This document shows positions 33,601 through 46,218 of a stretch of DNA of 64,000 nucleotides, one piece after another (the first letter of the stretch is position 1; the number at the start of each line of letters is the position of its first letter). The notes under the pieces are model-generated. The model ran no database searches. It was given only the letters and a program-made list of their open reading frames with translations, and was not told where the DNA came from. The stretch comes from Terebella lapidaria (Eukaryota > Annelida > Polychaeta > Terebellida > Terebellidae), in NCBI GenBank assembly GCA_949152475.1, contig OX424564.1, forward strand, positions 26,038,165-26,102,164. Direction: 5' to 3'. The position numbers and the translations under genes are program-made.

Positions 33601-34765
33601 AGGTACCTACTGCTCCATAAATACTACTCGAGCACTGTACACATAATATCTAATCCGTCTCACACCTTTTACTCCTTATTTTATATGGAGGACAGGCGAG
33701 CAGCACAAGTTACGTGGGACACTGGTCTAACAATTCCATATAATATCCGTTATTAGTTAAGGTGTGATTGCACGTAACTTACCGGTGACTGCACTGAGGC
33801 ACTTTTCCATTGACTTATAATGTGAAAGTAAAGGTAACAAAATCGCCAAAACAACACAATCCCCTGACCTAAAACTTGGCTATCACACACACATATACTC
33901 ATGGATGATGAACCGAGACATGGTTTCATAAATGATATCACGAAAGCTGTGCAATTTAATGATTAGATAAATCATTTATACGTTTCACCAAAACGAAGAT
34001 TCGAGTGTTCTGCTTGACAAGCACCGGCTGTTGCATATATTTACTCCTTGTTGTCGTCAAAATAATGAGAATATCTAGGGCTATACTTTCTGTGAGATGA
34101 ATACAATGAGCTGAACATTCATAATCCCAAACACCTCGTTGTACCCGAGTGCATATCACCTGTGAGTTTAACTGGCCTCACTAGCTATTTGCTGCACAGC
34201 ATAATCCTTTCGCTCGCCCTGTTGTGGGTGTATTTTGTAGACTGAGAAATAGGTCGGAAAATGACATATGAAAACGATGAATTTAACAAATTTAACATTG
34301 CTTAGTAAGAAACAGAGTCTCGGTTAGTAATCCTCGATGGCTAACAATCATAAAGGCAAAGTTTCACGTTGATTGGAAGTGTGTGAATTCATGAATTTGT
34401 TACCTTTATATTTACATTATAAGTGAATGGACAGCTGGTCACTGCCAGGTTCATGACGATCACATGCAATCAATCCTTAATGTTTGTTAGTTCTCCCATG
34501 TCCAATTTCGCACTATCCATCGCATTATGTGTGCTTATCCAAAAAGTACAAGAAAAGTCACTCCAAGTTATAATTATATCCACAGCATGCAAGCTATCCA
34601 ATTTTTGGAACATCCATGAAATCGTGTGTGATTATCCCAAGTTATGCCTGCAAGCTAGAATCATATCCACGACTGGTTGTATTCAGTTTTCACAGCAGAG
34701 GATGATTATATATTGTATCGTGAACATTTGAATATAGTGTGACCAGACAAAGAGCTCTCTGAGAA
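33601..34765. other. Gene-free stretch between duplicated segments
   Basis: AT-rich. The longest open frames (up to 102 codons) have no family resemblance. Confidence 0.5.
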
Positions 34766-35305
34766 AAACGCGTAAAGTCCACCTGTGACGTCACGCTATT
34801 ATTCTTTCTCTCCATTACCAATAGGTAATGGAGATCTACGTAGTAGATAGAGCACGAGCACCCGTGGGTATAATGGCTCATACACGAGGTTATTCTCGAG
34901 GCGCTAGCCGAGAGATTACCGAGTGTATGAGCCATACCCACGGGTGCGAGTGGTCTGTGTTGAATTGTGTATGTTGAATAGACCACAGTCTGGCCTATTG
35001 TTAAAGGTGTTACCCGTGGTACAAATGCGAATATTGGAGCGATATGTATGTAGTTTTGGAGCTTAGCTCAACTGTGAAATATTGAGAGAAGTTTTGCTCG
35101 CTTCATTGATTGCAAATAAACAATTGTAATTGACATTATGACTGTCATGGTTGAACACCTTTTCTGTAAAGCGTACACCTCGGACAAATATTGCCAAACA
35201 ATAGTTAATCCCCTCGAACAAACAACTGAAAGCACACCGTCGTATAATAATCAACTGACATGTAACCACTCATGTTCAAACTCTTCCCCCATAAAGCGTA
35301 CTTCA
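34766..35305 (+). repeat. Direct duplication, copy 2 (with insert)
   Basis: Second copy of 33235-33600, interrupted at 34835-35022. Confidence 0.9.
34835..35022. mobile_element. Hairpin MITE
   Basis: About 188 bp absent from the paired duplicate. The core is a strong hairpin, GCACCCGTGGGTAT...GGCTCATACAC against GTGTATGAGCC-ATACCCACGGGTGC, with about 28 bp between arms. No coding capacity. Confidence 0.8.
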
Positions 35306-35369
35306 TTGGAGAGCACAACGTGTTTCATTCTTTTCGGTACAGTCCAATATGTTGGCGAATATACTAAAT

Positions 35370-35541
35370 GAACGGACATTAGAGAATGTTGCAAACATAC
35401 ACTGCTACATTCGTGGTCCTGGTAAAGAAAACTTTGAGGGTGCAATGACGTCATGCAGTCAATTCTACCCTGGAACTCATCTGGCTGATGTAGATTCCAG
35501 GGAGGAAGATATGTTCACAGGAACCATCTACGAACATCTGA
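35370..35541 (+). pseudogene. Orphan middle exon of a PAN-lectin gene
   Basis: Encodes HCYIRGPGKENFEGAMTSC and FYPGTHLADVDSREEDMF, clearly the second exon of the lectin genes at 16867 and 42588, ending CTGA before GTAATC as they do. The first part of the exon (CPKG region) is not recognisable, and no PAN exon or last exon lies nearby. Treated as a gene fragment left by duplication. Confidence 0.75.
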
Positions 35542-35619
35542 GTAATCATCTTTATGCATCAGCAGAAATTCTATGGACGTCATCATGATCTGGTTGATAA
35601 ATACAGCAAATCTATATCT

Positions 35620-35862
35620 GCCATGCAACTAGATCTATTTTCATGTTAATTTTGGGGAATTCATGACGGGTGCCATTAGTGGGGCAGGAAATGCTCACTC
35701 TTTCCGGAACACCTGATTTCACCTCCTAATGGCCATTTTTGGGAGTTCATGAGTTTCCCTGTCATTTTTGTTTTCTCTCACTTCGTATGCCTGATATGAC
35801 TTTCTGTCCCCGGACTATGAGATTGGATAACAGACCCTGTTTTGTTTGCTCGGAATACTTAA
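35620..35862 (+). repeat. Inverted-repeat arm, left
   Basis: Matches the complement of 41065-41305 (CCATGCAACTAGATCT, GGGGCAGGAAATGCTCAC). The arm continues after the TTAA element at 37951-37980 (TACTGGGTATTGATTCCACG). Confidence 0.9.
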
Positions 35863-37946
35863 GGTTGTTCGATACACCGAACGCGTCATCGCCCGTCTAT
35901 GGTTGACCAAACGTGTCATAAACAGCGAAGGTAACGCCGGGGTGAAATAGGGACCGGCGGGGTATAAATGTTGCCGCGCAATGGGAGTACTGGAAAAACC
36001 AGCGGTCTGTAATCAGTACGGCGGAGTCTAGACTTGAGCACACAATAAAGTACTGGAAGCATCAAAGCATAATCTGATAATAGGCCTAGTATCTTTCAGT
36101 GGGCCAGCCTCGGTTAAAAATGACTTAGAGCATCCATTCATTACATAGTTTTCATATGTCTAAGAGTAAACGTTTGCACACAAAAAACTAGTAGGCCTAA
36201 CATTTTCCAAATCTTCTGATTACCATGATCAAAATGATCGTAAAATTTTTCAAATCAATGTTAAATGGCCACACTTCCTCTGCTTCATGGCATAATTTTC
36301 AATACAACTCAAGCTTAGCGATATATGATATCTGTGTAAGACCGATAAAAAGAGTGTGAGGTTTTCTCCGGTTTCTTACCACAAGCTCCCATCCGCCGAA
36401 TCCTGCATTTTGTGCCCCAGTGGGGTGTTTTCTTTACATTTTCAACCTCTTAGAACTTCAAAGTTCAACACAAAATATCCAGAGGTCGTCGCGGACGCAC
36501 TTTTTTTTGATAGTTTACATCATGCAGCCCTACATTTGTCTCAGTACCCATATGCATATTTCCAGGTCCACTAAGCAACATTCCATTGATATATATCAAT
36601 TCCCCAATAGCCTGGCCATTATATAGGCCGAATATACCAAATGTATACCGTTCAAGAGGAATATATCATAAGAAGAGATCACTTTCATCGGGCCGCAACA
36701 TTTCCAACCCACCAGGCTCGATTTCGCGGGGCCCAATTTTCGTTACATTCCGACGGTCATTCTTGACACGTTTCGTCTACCATACCCATTCCGCTATCTA
36801 AGCCGAATGGGGCGAACTTTTTTGTTTCCGCAGCTTATCTCCCCAGAAATTTACACTATGTTAGGCGAATTTCTGCCAAAATTCATCGAGATACATTAAA
36901 TAGACCTATAGACGAAAAAATCCCCCAAAATCACCGCGCATAGATCAGCGCTGCCCTCAGTCAAATCCGTTATCAGCCATTAGGCCTATATCCTCCCGTC
37001 GTACATAAAGTTATCGCAAAATCCTGTGTCAAATGTGGCGGTCATCTTGCTCAAGCCAATTGGGTGAAATTTATTCCTAAACTTCTACTGACTTGTCAAA
37101 TTTGGTGGGGGATATTTCAGCTATTAGGCCTACTGAGTTGGCGACCGGAGAGAATCTCATCCGAGCCAATTGACCGGTCAACATCTAGTGGTTAATTCTA
37201 GCGGCCATACCGTTCATGCTAATGACCACAACTACCATGCAAGCCTTTTATACATTTCTGAGTCAACGTACAATAAAATGAAATTTATGATTATTCCAAT
37301 TTATACTCACAAAAACTTGAATAATTTGACATAGTATGCATTCCAAATTCATGAAATTATTGATTTTTTGTTTCCATAAAATGACATTTTTCATGTTTTA
37401 ACGCTTATATCGCGAAAAGTAACCTGGATAGGTATGTTTTTTACATTATTTTTACAAAGCCAAAATATCATTGAAAGAATATGTGTAAAAAAAATTGAAA
37501 AAAATACTGTATTACTGACCGAGTAGTGATACTCAACGTTGTATGGATTATGAGAAGTTGCTCTTTTTTTGTAAAATTTCAGTGATGAAATATATACACA
37601 TATTCTTACTCTTGCCACGAAACATATCAAACTCAGTGCTAGTGAATTTTGTTTCATCAGTTTAATGAAACATTGTACATACAACAATTCTGTCCTAAAA
37701 TATCCTATAAATAAAGAGTTTTAGGCCAAAATATACAGTTAGATAGCATGCCGTGATGTAATGCATTGTGGCTATTGCTGAGGTACTTTCAAGACTGATA
37801 GGAGGTCAACAAAATGCATCATAGCAAAAAATATCATACGGTGACCTACTACTTTTTTCTGCTTTTTGTAATCAATACGTATCTAGCTATCAAGAAATAT
37901 AATTTTTTACTCAATAAAAACACCTTCCCGGGTGTTTCGAACAACC
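35863..37946. mobile_element. 2.1-kb TTAA element (Kolobok/piggyBac-like, non-autonomous)
   Basis: Ends GGTTGTTCGATACACC and the complement of GGTTGTTCGAAACACC, with TTAA on both sides (35859-35862, 37947-37950). The corresponding point in the paired arm (41056-41072) is uninterrupted, which confirms insertion. No transposase-like frame; the longest open frames are under 100 codons. The GG start fits Kolobok better than piggyBac, but this is tentative. Confidence 0.85.
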
Positions 37947-38059
37947 TTAATACTGGGTATTGATTCCACGTCTATTAGCCGAGAAAACCCAGTGTTCCCC
38001 GTTGAGAAATTGGTGTTCTAGTGAACGGATGTGTTAAGTCAATTTTCATTGTCACTATT

Positions 38060-38140
38060 CATTGGTCGCCGCATCAGCGGCGGCCTATATAAAATACAAA
38101 GTTACTTTAACTTCCGGTGCCGCTTAGCACAGTGCACCTT
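38060..38140 (+). promoter_or_regulatory. Possible TATA-type core promoter
   Basis: ATTGGTCG at 38061-38068 (reverse CCAAT) and TATATAAAA at 38086-38094. The following open frame is short and unrecognised, so no gene can be tied to it. Confidence 0.3.
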
Positions 38141-38329
38141 TTCCCACCTGCCGCTCAGCGCACGAACAGATATACTAGCACAAACATCATCCAATTTTAT
38201 TAGTTTATTCGACCGACGATCTCACAGCAAGAATTTTGGCCAAGGCATTTGTTTCATGCGGCGACCACTTTTGCTACTCTGGATCCCTGACGTTTACTTG
38301 TTTAGAGTATCATTTGCGGAGTGAATACA

Positions 38330-39040
38330 TATGTTCATGAACGACATCGACGTCGCCATCGTCGTTTGTTTTGTGTACTAAACGATACACAGAGAATATT
38401 TACTGTGTCACTACACACAACTTGGTTTCAGATTAACACGAGAAAATCCGCCACAATAATAACATAATACCCCAGAAGGTGAACTCTATCACCATACTAT
38501 GTCAGATGTTGTAAACAATATTCGAATATAACACCGTGATCAAGTAAATTCAAGGGGCATATCTGATGGACAGATAAAGTGCACATTTGGTGGAAAAAAA
38601 TTATAAAGAAGAAATGTTATATTCAAGAACGGGCATGAACATGGTTTACCAAATTGATGGTTACGTGCAATCCAGGTTCAATGATTATTCAACAATAATA
38701 ATGCAAAAATGACAGAGGAGTCAACGAATTATATCAACAGACAGTAACCACCAACAATATTGACAATTCACGTCAACGATTTTCAACGTATAATCCCATT
38801 TTAGTAATTTGGAATGGTGAAAAAATTCATGTCATCTTTCATAATTGAAAGTTGTACACAAGTAAATCAATGGCATTTTAAACTGTAAATGAACCATGTA
38901 AGGCCTCGAACTATCATAACGTTGTTATTGTATTTTACTGTAGTTTTGTCCCCACGGTCATAAGGGAGCTGTGGACAATATTTGGCCTATGAGCCCGGGA
39001 CAACTGCGAATCCATAGATGGATCTGTACTCGACTCCCGT
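38330..39040. other. Gene-free stretch
   Basis: AT-rich. A segment at about 38915-38965 (TTGTATTTTACTGTAGTTTTG) recurs at 41905-41945. Confidence 0.5.
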
Positions 39041-39440
39041 TACTATGGAATTCCGGTGCAGACACGACATGCGAGTGGCGGCATGCCAGTTGCGAGTTAA
39101 GCGTTGCGACTTGCGTGATGTGACTTGCGTGACGCGCCACGACTTGCAACATGCGTCTTACAAGTTGCGATATGCGCCCTGTGACCATGGTGACATGCGT
39201 TATACGACATGCGTGTTGCGAGTTGCCGGTTGTGAGTTCCGAGTAAGCGAGTTGTGGACTGGGTGTTGAGGTTTAAGATTTCTAACGGTTTTTAGAAAAG
39301 AGATATCGTTTTTTGGCGTCCACGATCGGAACAGACCGAGGAACAGGTATTGTTGGCTTTGAACTATGGAATTCCGGTGCGGCCACGACTTGCAAGTGGC
39401 GACTTGCGTGTTGCGAGTTGTGTGTTGTGACTTGCTGACC
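39041..39440. repeat. ACTTGCG/GTTGCGA low-complexity tract
   Basis: Degenerate tandem of 7 to 11-base words such as ACTTGCG, GTTGCGA and ACATGCG at 39060-39250 and again at 39380-39440. Each stretch starts after CTATGGAATTCCGGTGC (39043 and 39364). Confidence 0.85.
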
Positions 39441-40006
39441 TGATCACGAGTTTCCCGATTACTTTGGGGTGGAAAATATGGGAGTACATTTTGATTTGGA
39501 AGAACTTGATCAATGTAAAGAACATTCTTGTGAAGAAATTTATGCCAATGGTTGCAATGATGACTATATGCTGAAATGCTTTTCTGATGCGATCTTGGAA
39601 AATGTGGGACATAGGCCTATGCCAGTTTTCATCAATCTCGACTTGGGAATATATTGCAGTTATTGTAATATAGTAGGCATACAATGATTATAGCGAATGC
39701 GGTGGTATAAAAACCCATATTGGCCCAGACCCCATATATATTAATTTTTCTCCACATAACCCAGACCCTTGTAACTATATTTCAATGCTCAAAAGTAATT
39801 GACAAGAATCAAGTCATGAAGAGATATCTGAGGTGATTTTAGTGAATCATTGTGGCAGTGTCACAGACTGTATCACAATTACCTACAATACATTTATATA
39901 ATACAATATATATTATATAAAAAACAATTCAATTACCGGTAATGCAGATTTTATCTTTCACCAAGCATACTCTATACAGCATGCATCTAATACCGGAATT
40001 CCATAG
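39364..40006. mobile_element. Possible short TIR element
   Basis: CTATGGAATTCCGGT at 39364 and its complement at 39992-40006. The same end also occurs at 39043. A 72-codon plus frame (39469-39687) inside is not recognised. No clear target duplication was found. Confidence 0.35.
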
Positions 40007-40090
40007 AATTCCATACGTTTGAAAGCTTGAGTGCTTTAGGTACGTTCTTTGTGTCCTTGTGTACACAAATCACTGAATCGCGACTGGCTT

Positions 40091-40480
40091 CAGTCTCACA
40101 AATTTTATTCTGGTATCCTAACGATGACTTCCACACAAGAATACAAAACTCTCAATGACCTCGCAATCACGTTTAGTGGTCTTTAATAAAACAAATCATA
40201 TCCTCTGGTACTGGATATCATGTCCGGGATAGAATAAAACAAATAATATCTTTAATAAAACAAATCATATCCTCTGGTACTGGATATCATGTCCGGGATA
40301 GAATAAGAGGTAAAGTCTGGGTTCAGTCTCACAAATTTTATTCTGGTATCCTAACGATGACTTCCACACAAGAATACAAAACTCAATGACCTCGCAATCA
40401 CGTTTAGTGGTCTTTAATAAAACAAATCATATCCTCTGGTACTGGATATCATGTCCGGGATAGAATAAGAGGTAAAGTCC
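40091..40480 (+). repeat. Tandem duplication, unit about 232 bp
   Basis: CAGTCTCACAAATTTTATTC starts at about 40091 and 40323. Within the first unit a piece of about 60 bp (AATAAAACAAATCATATCCT) is repeated once more. Confidence 0.9.
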
Positions 40481-40489
40481 AATGCGAGG

Positions 40490-41035
40490 TGCAATACAAC
40501 TGAAAATCAGTTTTGTTAAATATCATGGAGTACGTGTTTCCTTCCCAATATTATCATGTGCAACTTTCAAAAATGTCATGGTTTCATATTGTCCTGGTCC
40601 CCATCCGGTGATCGTCCTATTTTCTGCAGCTCTGATTGGTCGGAGAGATCAGACCAGGTTCACGGGTCATATGAACTTGTCTAATGGTAGCACACAGCTC
40701 GGGTCTATCTCCTATTCGTCATGTGCAGGAAATCTGTTAATGTAATGAGAATGAGGGTTACAATTCTGTAATGGGACTAAAATTAACATCAGACTTAGTG
40801 TGGAAAGTGCCGTTTGAATCTCAGAAGAATTGTGTGAAGTTACATCACGATAGCTGTAAATAGCACAGAACCACGGCAAAACCAACGTGAACAGGTTAGA
40901 AAAATCACATTATACAATGACGAAACTGACATACATGTCAATCAAGCGTGTTACTAGCTCGCGAGAGCGAGCGAATATCTCGTTTAAAAACTCACACATT
41001 CGAATATCGACGGACAGTGAGATTTTCCATACTGA
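40490..41035. other. Gene-free stretch
   Basis: No recognised coding or repeat feature. Confidence 0.5.
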
Positions 41036-41305
41036 CTATAGACGTAGAATCAATACCCAGTATAAAGCATTCCGAGCAAACAAAACAAGGTCCGTTATCC
41101 AATCTCATAGTCCGGAGACAGGAAGTCATATCAGGTATACGAAGTGGGAGAAAACAAAAATGACAAGGAAACTCATGAATCCCCAAACCTGGCCATTAGG
41201 AGGTGAAATCAGGTGTTCCGGAAAGAGTGAGCATTTCCTGCCCCACTAGTGGCACCCGTCATGAATACCCCAAAATTAACTTGAAATTAGATCTAGTTGC
41301 ATGGC
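41036..41305 (-). repeat. Inverted-repeat arm, right (empty TTAA site)
   Basis: Complement of the left arm at 35620-35862 plus 37951-37980, reading continuously through the point where the left arm carries the TTAA element. Confidence 0.9.
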
Positions 41306-42587
41306 CGTCATTTGGATTCCAGGGAACCCAAAAATAATGTAATGTATTCACTCTCGATATATACGTTCGAGTTGAAAGTAAAAGAATCACAAAATATTTG
41401 CAATATATTTCAAAAATAGGATTGTGTCTAAATCTCATCTCGTTCTGTAATGAGGATTATTCCTCACCTCATGCATATTCACTTAGTAATAGTTGTCAGG
41501 TCTTGGCTGATACATCTATTAGATGGCTTTTGGCAATGGCATATTCCTATATTACCTGCACTCTGTATTCTTTCACTCGGAATTAGAGTACAAATAATTG
41601 CTCAAATATACATTATGTGTAATGTATGTTCCGATGATGTAATTGCATATTAGTTGAAAGACGCTGTTAATTAACTCTTTCATGTCGATGAAAAGAATAT
41701 AATAAATGGAATATACTAAAAGCGTTTAAAGATCGTCGGTTGTACAAGCAATATTACCATAATAACAATATCAAAAGTGATCTGAAACTACAGAATGATC
41801 AGCTATTTTTATCAATGTCCGAGACATTGTGCTTCATCATCGCTTGTTTTTGCTGGGGAGTCACGATACGCATAGACCGAGTCAAGCGCCAAACTATCAT
41901 AAGGCCTTTATTGTATTTTACTGTAATTTTGTCCCCATGGTTACAGAGGAGCAACTCGCCCATGCGTAACCCGAGTCCTACTGTGTTAAGCCAGCGATGA
42001 CACCACAAACTCACAATACAATACACGGAAGTAACAAATATTGAGCTAGGGAAACACCAGGATATTCCGTGGAAAGTGCAACTAAAGTCAAGTTTGGCCA
42101 AAGATATTGGAAGATCACAAGGAAGTTATTGATACATACCAACGTTCATAATAAATATTCATATTTTGACATTCTGTTGTATTCCTTCTCGATTCATCAT
42201 ATGAAGATGGATGTCATTCCCTCGTCGTTATTCGAGATAGATGGCAAGCATGAATTTAGCATGAAATGTGCATATCTGACAAATAAACCTCCTACTGTCA
42301 TGTTATAATATAACGTTTTATATCTCAAGCGTCAATGTATCACACTAGAAATTATAATAATGTCACATCATTCAAATACTACTAGACGGCCTAACGGTTA
42401 GGTAATGAATTATAGATCCCAATTCTTGGAGGATTCCTGGTCACATTAGGAGACGTTTAGTTTCATAGTCACCGATGGGGGGAACTACCATGTGAATAGG
42501 GGTTTCTGTTTGATGGAATATTCGCACACATGTATCTTGCCTTGAGAAAATTATATTTTCGTTCACTTTGTCATCAGCACACAGATC
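41306..42587. other. Gene-free stretch
   Basis: Contains the second copy of the small dispersed piece at 41905-41945. No exon recognised ahead of the lectin locus. Confidence 0.5.
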
Positions 42588-43531
42588 ATGGGCAGGAATC
42601 TAGCAATTGTCCTTTTATTGGTTCTGTTGGTCAGCAGGAATGTTGATGCTTTAAAGTGCACTCCACGTCAAACATACTTTGAAATACCAAGTACTCGCTA
42701 CAATGGAACAACTCTGGTGAAACATTCACACAATGTGGGGTACAAAGCCTGTCGTAGAGAGTGTGACATGTACGCGGAATGTCTCGCCTTCAACCTGGAC
42801 AAGACGTCTGGGGCTTGTGAGATCTTAGCAGGTCCAGCCAGTTCGCATCGTCGTTTCTTGGCTGACGAGAGCGGAACTTCTTACTTTTGTGAGTATTCAT
42901 TAGTCAGAAGTAAAATTCAGATCATTGCAAATGCTCTGAAATGCTTTAAATTGTTGGAGATTCGAGAAAAAAATATTGACAAATGTTGCGGTCAACTTGT
43001 GACTGGCTATCACACCAGGGACATGTCCTAAAGGTATGGCTGGGAATGTGGCAAGCAGCCACTGCTACATCCTTGGACCTGGCAAAGAAAGCTTTGACGG
43101 TGCAGTGACGTCATGCAGCCAATTTTATCCTGGAGCTCACCTGGCTGATGTAGATTCGACGGAGGAAGACGAATTCATAGGGAAAATCAGCAAAAGTCTG
43201 GGTAATTTTCTTTATGCATTAGCTTGTGTCCACTTGATGTAAATACTAGTTATCTTAATTCTTTTCAATACTGGTTGTTTTAATTCTTTTCAATGTCTTA
43301 TTTAGCTGGTGAACACTTCCCTGTGCGTTTGGCCGGACGACGAGGAAATGGAAGTGAACAAGATGTTTTCGTTTACCGACTACCGGAGCCAGGCTTAACT
43401 ACACCAACTGGACTTCTAGACATCCAAATGGAACGAGCGATGACCAGCGCTGTATTTGGAAAAGAAAACATAATGGGAAGTGGGTTGAGAAATCATGTTC
43501 TAAACCGAAGAACTTCATCTGTGAATTATGA
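42588..43531 (+). pseudogene. PAN/apple + C-type lectin gene with one frameshift
   Basis: Same three-exon plan as the gene at 16867: 42588-42888, 43019-43201 and 43306-43531, phase-1 GT-AG introns of 130 and 104 bp. A clear signal peptide (MGRNLAIVLLLVLLVSRNVDA) precedes the PAN domain (YKACRRECDMYAECLAF). In the last exon, PVRLAGRRGNGSEQDV and the family-typical LNYTNW...KNFICEL end lie in different frames. The shift falls near a TTTT run around 43365, so a base error in the assembly is possible. The WND calcium motif is replaced by GKWVEKSC, so even an intact form would probably not bind sugar in the calcium-dependent way. If the shift is real, the tail is an unrelated read-through of about 85 residues. 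Confidence 0.8.
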
Positions 43532-44734
43532 ACAACAAAATAATCAAGTGTTCATATATTCTCGTGTAGTCATCAGGCCAGATTTATTCGCTCTATGTTA
43601 CACCTATGGCTTCATAAACCACATACTGAATGTGTAATGTATATCTCATGTCTACATGTAATATCATTGGGTTCTGGACTGAGCGTTACTGGGGTTAAAG
43701 AAGAAATATCCTTATTGTTTTCTTCCTCCTGGCATAGAGTTACCAGAGAGAGAGAGTAACAAAACGTTTCACAAAAGTTAAAGAACATTACAGTTTTAGA
43801 ACATATATGGTCAATCACTATAACTACTTAAGCTGTATGATGTCTATAGCCTACTCTATACATGACATGACGAAAAGATACGGGTCACTATAAACTTCAC
43901 CTGTATACGAAAACAAATTTATTTAGGTGACAATAAATCAGACTGTGCGATGACTGAAGACTAAATTCTTGCCTATAACTCTGTTCAGGATTGGCATCAA
44001 TCATATTTTTTTCAACAAATTTCTGATTTTTACCTCTGAACCTGGAAAGTTAGCAATCTTTCCATATGGTGAATTTTGGCCCTGTCACTTCACGTAATAT
44101 CATTTGGAGAACTTGAACTTCGACTTTCAGATGACCCTGAATGCTAAATCTCAAGCTCACACCTGGCATTGAAAGTGTATTAGCCAATACAGTCAAAATG
44201 GTTGAGCTTATTTATTGTATTATGAGTAATTACTCTTTTAGTGAGCCTGATCTTGACCAAGACGACTTTATCAAGCTCATACCTGCAATATAAACATTGC
44301 AGTATTTGGTGCAAGTTCTCTTCGCGTCGGGCCTTTGAAGATTTTGCCACTCGGGCACAAAAAAACATAATGTGAAATAACCATATGGTATATGTTACGA
44401 AGATGTGATTTCGTCTCATGTTGATGAAAAGAATATTTTACGATTTGATTTCATATTGAATTTTGGTTGTACAAGCAATGAAACTATATAACAATATAAA
44501 AATCAAATACTATTACAGATTAGCCATTATTATCGGTGTATACATGCACGACACGCACATGCATTGATACCCACATTTGGACTGTCCAGGCAGCGAGCCA
44601 TCCTCCTGGACTGGAGGTCTACAAGGCCATATGCCATCGTCGTTTTCTTAAATATGTAATCCAACTGTCATAATGTATTGGCCTCAGTCATTGTCATAAC
44701 GTCGTTGATAACCTTGATGCTTGCCCATTTTTAG
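43532..44734. other. Gene-free stretch
   Basis: AT-rich. AATAAA at 43932 might serve the lectin locus but lies 400 bp away. Nothing else recognised. Confidence 0.5.
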
Positions 44735-46190
44735 GTTACCGCACCTTTGGCCCGATAACCTATTGTCATGGCATTACGTTCGTCGTCTACCGTCCGTCGT
44801 CCAACGTCCGTCGTCCGTCTACATTCTTAACCTCAAAAGTTTACCATGGAATCTTTCTTAAATTTTTACACAAAAATGCCTAAACTATTTGAAGAGAGAG
44901 GTATTTGTTTAGTTTTTATTTTCGATTTGTTTCTCAAAAACGGTCATTTTCGACGATAAAAAGGCCGATTATGGACTTCGATGGTCGTTTTCTCACAATT
45001 TTTTCAGTAAATTTTTCTAATTGATGCATAAGACTCCCTATATGTACCCCTGTGATGTGTATGAATTTCGTTGCCCTTGACTCGATCGAAATAGGCCATT
45101 TTGGCCCAAATGGGGCAATCCCGTGTTCTGCTATGCTTCATAACGGGACACGTTATTCCTAGCATCTCATTTGATACTGAGATTAGAGATTAGGAATCAA
45201 TCGTGGATATATAGGAAAGATATATGCTGAATATTTTCGTGACCTTGAATTTGACCTTTATTGATTTGACCTTTATTTTACTGGACAAAATGGCTAATAT
45301 TTTAAAATGTAAACACATTAGTCCGGTAATTTTTCACAGCCCTTGAGCCAATTTTTTTTCAGAAAAAACTCTTGTTTATTAGTGATATATCTGTTATGTG
45401 TCTATGTGTTGTGTCGATGAAACTAGTTTATGACTAGTGGTGTATGTGTTTTGTGAAAGTGACTCAAAATACATTGATGTATATACATTCTCCATATGTG
45501 ACTTCCGATTTGAGTGTGACAATATTTAGGCTCTATGATTCGAAGCCCGATATGGACCATTTGAAACCCGAGCGCTAGCGAGCGCCACCCCACCCCTCCA
45601 TTGGCTCCCAACGTAAAATTCAAGGTCACCAGTGACTGAAACCGCCATATATGATTTCCCATTTGAATGCTTTACGATCTACCCTGAAGTACTCTAGATG
45701 TTCACTACACACAGCTGTTCCCATTTGTGAAGGAAAATGTGGATGAAATTTTTGTCCCGAAAAAATTTCCAGGGCGAAAAATCTGTTTGTTTTGGTGGAA
45801 ATAAATACAAAAAAATAGTGATTTTGGACCAAATATTTCAGAGCCACCAGAAAATCAAAATGGCAACCTCGTGCAGACCGGAAAGGGCAACGAAAACTTA
45901 AACACAACACGGAGGCACATAATGAGGTGTTTTATGCATATACTAAAAAAATAAAAACCTGATGTATAATTTAGAAAAAAATGGTCGCCAAGGTCGTCAA
46001 CGATCGTATACGACCACCATTTTGAGCGAAAAATTGAAAATAACTTCCTCTTGGATTATTTTAAGTCATGTTTCCCAAATTTTCGAAAAACAAATTCGTC
46101 CAAAATCTCGCCCGTAAACTTCAAAGATAAATATGTGGAAGTCGGTTATAACCGATGTGGTTATCGGACCATAGGTTCGGTGATCCAATA
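44735..46190. repeat. CGTCCGTC-family element, full-length inverted form
   Basis: Left end AGGTTACCG...CCGATAACCTATTG followed by CGTCCGTCGTCC. Right end GGTTATCGGACC...GGTGATCC in opposite orientation. The interior shares TTGATGCATAAGACTCCC-, GGCCATTTTGGCCCAAAT- and TGACCTTGAATTTGACC-type blocks with 1601-3330 and 61046-61890. No coding frame. Confidence 0.75.
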
Positions 46191-46218
46191 AGTACGGAAG
46201 CCCGTTGAGGCATAATAC

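Noticed and set aside
39469-39687. 72-codon frame beginning MENMGVHFDLEELDQC
   Set aside because: Looks protein-like in composition, but there is no recognised family, no splice support, and it lies within repeat-derived sequence.
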